Source: Thermaceae bacterium (lineage in GTDB: Bacteria; Deinococcota; Deinococci; Deinococcales; Thermaceae). From it: a DNA stretch of 64,000 nucleotides. The stretch is taken from NCBI GenBank assembly GCA_015478585.1, contig JADMIM010000009.1, positions 1 to 64,000 on the forward strand, in the 5' to 3' direction. Within the stretch, counting starts at the first letter, position 1. Every line of letters starts with the position of its first letter. The notes under the pieces were generated by a model that saw only the letters and a list, made by a program, of their open reading frames with translations, did no database searches and was not told the DNA's origin. Position numbers and translations under genes: made by a program. Of this stretch, positions 61,900 through 64,000 are shown one piece after another.

Positions 61900-62597
61900 G
61901 GCTGAACCTCTGCCTGGCCTACCTGGCGGGCTTTGTAGCGCCCGCTGGGCAGATTTCCCTCAATCAAAGTCAGCAGCCCTGAAACACTGCTTTCGGGCGG
62001 CGGACGATCCGAAATATCCTCACCAGGAAAAGCTTCCTGGTGCATCTGGGTATTCATGTCGCCGGGGTCTACCCAGTAGACCTTGAGTTCGGGATGCTCG
62101 GTAGCCAGGACGTTGGAAAGCTGTTCCAAAGCGGCTTTGCTCGAGCCATACCCGCCCCACCCGGCGTAGCCTTCCACGCCTGCATCCGAGGTGATGTTCA
62201 GGATGCGAGAACCGGGCTTCAGGACGGGCAGGGCGAGCTGAATCAGCCGCAACGGGGCAAGGACGTTGACGCGGTAGACCCGCTCGAGCACCTCCAGCGG
62301 ATAATCTTTCAGGTTCGGCTGCGGGCTGGGGCCGAGAATCGAAGCGTTATTGACCAGCAAATTCAGCCCGCCGAGTTCCTTAGCCGCATCTACCAAAGCC
62401 TTTGCGTGGGCCGCATCGGAGACATCACCGGTGAGAGCGATTATTTGCGTTCTAGAGGCGAGTTCTGAGTGGGCCTGTTCTAAGGCTTGAGAGCCTCGAG
62501 CGTCCAACACGAGAGCCCACCCGCGTTCAGCCAGCGAACGAGCCAGGGCCAGCCCTAGCCCTCGGCTGGCCCCGGTGATTAGCGCTACGCGGGACAC
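61896..62597 (-). CDS. Short-chain dehydrogenase/reductase
   Basis: 233 residues. The Rossmann cofactor loop is ITGASRGLGLALA, followed by the NNAS motif (LLVNNASILG), the catalytic Ser in ITSDAG and Tyr-X3-Lys in GWGGYGSSKAA. Substrate is unknown. GTG 62597 follows AAGGAG by six bases. The gene starts 13 bases inside the short ORF upstream, so the two are coupled. Confidence 0.9.
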   Translation of the reverse strand: MSRVALITGASRGLGLALARSLAERGWALVLDARGSQALEQAHSELASRTQIIALTGDVSDAAHAKALVDAAKELGGLNLLVNNASILGPSPQPNLKDYPLEVLERVYRVNVLAPLRLIQLALPVLKPGSRILNITSDAGVEGYAGWGGYGSSKAALEQLSNVLATEHPELKVYWVDPGDMNTQMHQEAFPGEDISDRPPPESSVSGLLTLIEGNLPSGRYKARQVGQAEVQP

Positions 62598-62752
62598 GGA
62601 TTCTCCTTCTGCACAGGTTTCGCTTGAGATTTGCGAGATACGGTTTGGGCTCGAGTGTGGAGAAGCTTGAGCAGCCCGCGAACTTCAGACTCGTGCAGCA
62701 AGGTTTGCTGTTTCTCTTTGCCTAGTAGAACTAGAAAATCGCTGTTATACAT
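62585..62752 (-). CDS. Short 55-residue ORF upstream of the SDR gene
   Basis: It encodes MYNSDFLVLLGKEKQQTLLHESEVRGLLKLLHTRAQ and a basic tail. GAGAGGAA lies seven bases before the ATG, and the stop falls inside the SDR start region. The amphipathic helical character and the good SD favour translation, perhaps for coupling. No family is recognised. Confidence 0.45.
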   Translation of the reverse strand: MYNSDFLVLLGKEKQQTLLHESEVRGLLKLLHTRAQTVSRKSQAKPVQKENPCPA

Positions 62753-62855
62753 GGCGGTTCCTCTCGTAACAAAGGGCTTCAGCCGATGCCGAAGGTATGT
62801 TTATAGAATAGAGAATGGCCTGTTCAAACGCTTCCGGCCTTAGCCCCAAAGGGTT

Positions 62856-62873
62856 CTAGGTCTTAAGACCTAG
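62856..62873. repeat. 18-bp perfect palindrome between tetR and the SDR operon
   Basis: CTAGGTCTTAAGACCTAG is a perfect inverted repeat without spacer, ten bases downstream of the TetR gene's stop on the minus strand. It may terminate tetR transcription or be an operator for the following short ORF and SDR. No T tract follows. Confidence 0.6.
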
Positions 62874-62882
62874 CAGCTTTAG

Positions 62883-63518
62883 TCAGCGTTTATTTGAGCC
62901 AGCACTCTTGCTAGCTCGAGCGTCTACGCTCACGGACTTAGAGTGTGCCCGTCGCTCGCCTTCCATCAGGGTTCTGAGTTCGCCGAGCGTCTCGTGGACG
63001 AGCCGCGACCAGCCCCGCTGGCGGGTCGCGTTGATCCAGCGCTCGAATGCGACCCTAAAAACCACGATCCCGGCCTCGGCGGTCAGAATCGCAGCCGGAT
63101 CGGCTACCCCACGCTGGCGCAACGCGTCGGCGATTGCCGAGGCGAGGCCCGCGAGCTTGCTCAACTCGCGGGCCTGTAGCTCAGGGTTTGCAGCGATGAT
63201 GGCCTGGCGCTGACGAACTCTTTCCGTGTTGTCTCCAAAAGCGGCACCAGCGGCCTCGAGTCCTGCCGCGACCGCCTTTACCGACGACGCGGAGTCGGGT
63301 GCATTCATGACGGCATTCACGATGAGCTCCTGTAGCGCACCTGCACCCCCAAACAGAACCTCGCGCTTATCGGCGAAATGGCGGAAGAAGGTTCGCTCCG
63401 TCGTCCCCGCCCGCTCAGCGATCTCCGCCACCGTGGTTTGTTCAAACCCGCGTTCGATGTACAGCTCCCCTGCGGCCTGCTCGAGCCGGGCGCGCGTGTT
63501 TGGCTCCCACCTGCCCAT
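62883..63518 (-). CDS. TetR family regulator
   Basis: 211 residues. The HTH region is RARLEQAAGELYIERGFEQTTVAEIAERAGTTERTFFRHFADKREVLF. The C-terminal helical ligand domain is diverged, Ala-rich and ends in a basic tail. ATG 63518 fits the family start; the longer frame covers the promoter. The divergent gene starts 115 bases away with two operator-like inverted halves between them, so it probably represses that gene and itself. Confidence 0.88.
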   Translation of the reverse strand: MGRWEPNTRARLEQAAGELYIERGFEQTTVAEIAERAGTTERTFFRHFADKREVLFGGAGALQELIVNAVMNAPDSASSVKAVAAGLEAAGAAFGDNTERVRQRQAIIAANPELQARELSKLAGLASAIADALRQRGVADPAAILTAEAGIVVFRVAFERWINATRQRGWSRLVHETLGELRTLMEGERRAHSKSVSVDARASKSAGSNKR

Positions 63519-63534
63519 GCCCCGATTGTACTTG

Positions 63535-63584
63535 TTGACAGTAGCTAACATCAGGTGTACGCTCTCGATGTCAGTTACTGTCAT
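63535..63584. promoter_or_regulatory. Divergent tetR/epimerase promoter with operator-like inverted repeat
   Basis: TTGACAGTAGCTAACATC (63535-63552) and GATGTCAGTTACTGTCAT (63567-63584) are inverse copies at 15 of 18 positions. The left arm contains a TTGACA -35 box for the rightward gene, with TACGCT 17 bases on as a weak -10. The right arm is itself a near-palindrome (TGTCAGT-T-ACTGTCA). This is a good candidate TetR operator. Confidence 0.6.
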
Positions 63585-63633
63585 CGGACTTTTCAACCTG
63601 GGGGTGAGGAGGCCGATCAACAGGAGGTTTGAG

Positions 63634-64000
63634 TATGCGTGTATTTGTCACCGGTGCAACCGGATTTATCGGCTCCGCCCTCGTGCCCGAACTCATCAGC
63701 GCGGGCCATCAGGTGGTCGGCCTGGCCCGCTCGGATTCTGCGGCTGCCGCCCTCGCCGCCAGGGGGGCCCAAGCCCAGCGAGGGGCGCTTGACAACCTGG
63801 AAAGCTTGCGCGCTGGCGCAGCCGAATCGGACGGCGTAGTCCACCTCGCCTTCATCCACGACTTCTCACAGTACCAGGCCGCAGCGCACACCGACCTGCG
63901 CGCCATCGAGACCCTCGGGGCAGCTCTGGGGGGTTCGGATCGGCCCCTGGTCATCGCCTCCGGGATGCTAGGGCTCGCAGCAGGATGGGTCGCCACCGAA
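63634..64000 (+). CDS. NAD-dependent epimerase/dehydratase family protein (truncated by window end)
   Basis: The first 122 residues are visible. [29 protein letters not shown] is the extended-SDR Rossmann start with GXXGXXG, and [15 protein letters not shown] resembles the family's VHLAa motif. AGGAGG lies before the ATG. Substrate unknown. Expression is probably controlled by the divergent TetR regulator. The gene continues beyond position 64000. Confidence 0.85.

Noticed and set aside
1-64000. tRNA or rRNA genes
   Set aside because: No stretch with tRNA arms and CCA-like ends or conserved rRNA blocks was recognised by eye.

Overview
The window reads as a Deinococcota chromosome of the Meiothermus/Thermus type. 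The evidence is the protein repertoire (a nar operon beginning with a cytochrome gene, an adjacent DnrST-like regulator pair, Thermus-style small ferredoxins), many GTG starts, tightly overlapping operons, several promoters whose -10 box sits directly in front of the start codon (leaderless mRNAs), and a remarkable density of the palindrome CTCGAG. The genus is inferred from content, not from a database match.

Layout. (1) 1-13.8 kb: a visibly lower-GC catabolic operon with its own GntR/UTRA regulator. It contains a FucI-fold isomerase, a five-component YnjB/Pot-type ABC importer (ATPase, binding protein, two permeases), a nucleoside hydrolase, a DhnA/LacD-like class I aldolase, TPP-dependent E1 alpha and beta subunits without E2/E3, a nucleoside phosphorylase, a tagatose-3-epimerase-family enzyme and a split DhaL/DhaK-type kinase. 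Together they suggest uptake and breakdown of a nucleoside or unusual sugar through a ketose phosphate. A GC-rich patch at about 10.53-11.47 kb begins and ends inside genes. (2) 13.8-16.1 kb: a complete IS3-family element followed by a decayed IS5-family copy. (3) 16.2-21.8 kb: chromosomal backbone genes (ilvE, dciA, a TauE/SafE transporter, a NIPSNAP protein, recF, an MFS transporter). (4) 21.9-26.6 kb: denitrification-type accessory genes (YwiC-like, cupin, MIP18/DUF59, polytopic membrane proteins, two DUF2249 proteins, two ferredoxins), with a CRP/FNR-type operator placed exactly for a class II promoter.

(5) 26.8-35.1 kb: a type I restriction-modification operon, hsdM-fic-hsdS-fic-hsdR, in which two different Fic AMP-transferase genes sit between the hsd genes. 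A duplicated scrap of the hsdM 3' end in front of hsdS shows that the first fic gene was inserted into an older hsdM-hsdS junction. (6) 35.1-48.1 kb: nitrate respiration. DnrT-like and DnrS-like regulators are divergent from a small ORF, narC, narG, narH, narJ, narI and two NarK-type transporters. Electrons would pass from quinol through NarI/NarC to NarGH, while the NarKs move nitrate and nitrite. (7) 48.1-54 kb: an AadE-like nucleotidyltransferase, an aminotransferase with methylmalonate/malonate-semialdehyde dehydrogenase, a HicAB toxin-antitoxin pair and a beta-carbonic anhydrase. (8) 54-64 kb: a lipoprotein, Dps, a lipoprotein subtilase with five AWAGGWN repeats and a ricin-B domain, a NarXL-like two-component system whose GAF domain has four clustered cysteines, arylamine N-acetyltransferase, a SnoaL-like protein, a QueA-like protein carrying an in-frame palindromic insertion, an SDR, a TetR regulator and a divergent epimerase cut by the window end.

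The observations I would follow first are the Fic-interrupted type I RM operon with its duplication scar, the operon with an orphan E1 enzyme, the CRP/FNR site at -41.5 of a leaderless gene, the palindrome inserted inside the queA-like gene, and the genome-style CTCGAG over-representation. No tRNA, rRNA or CRISPR array was recognised.
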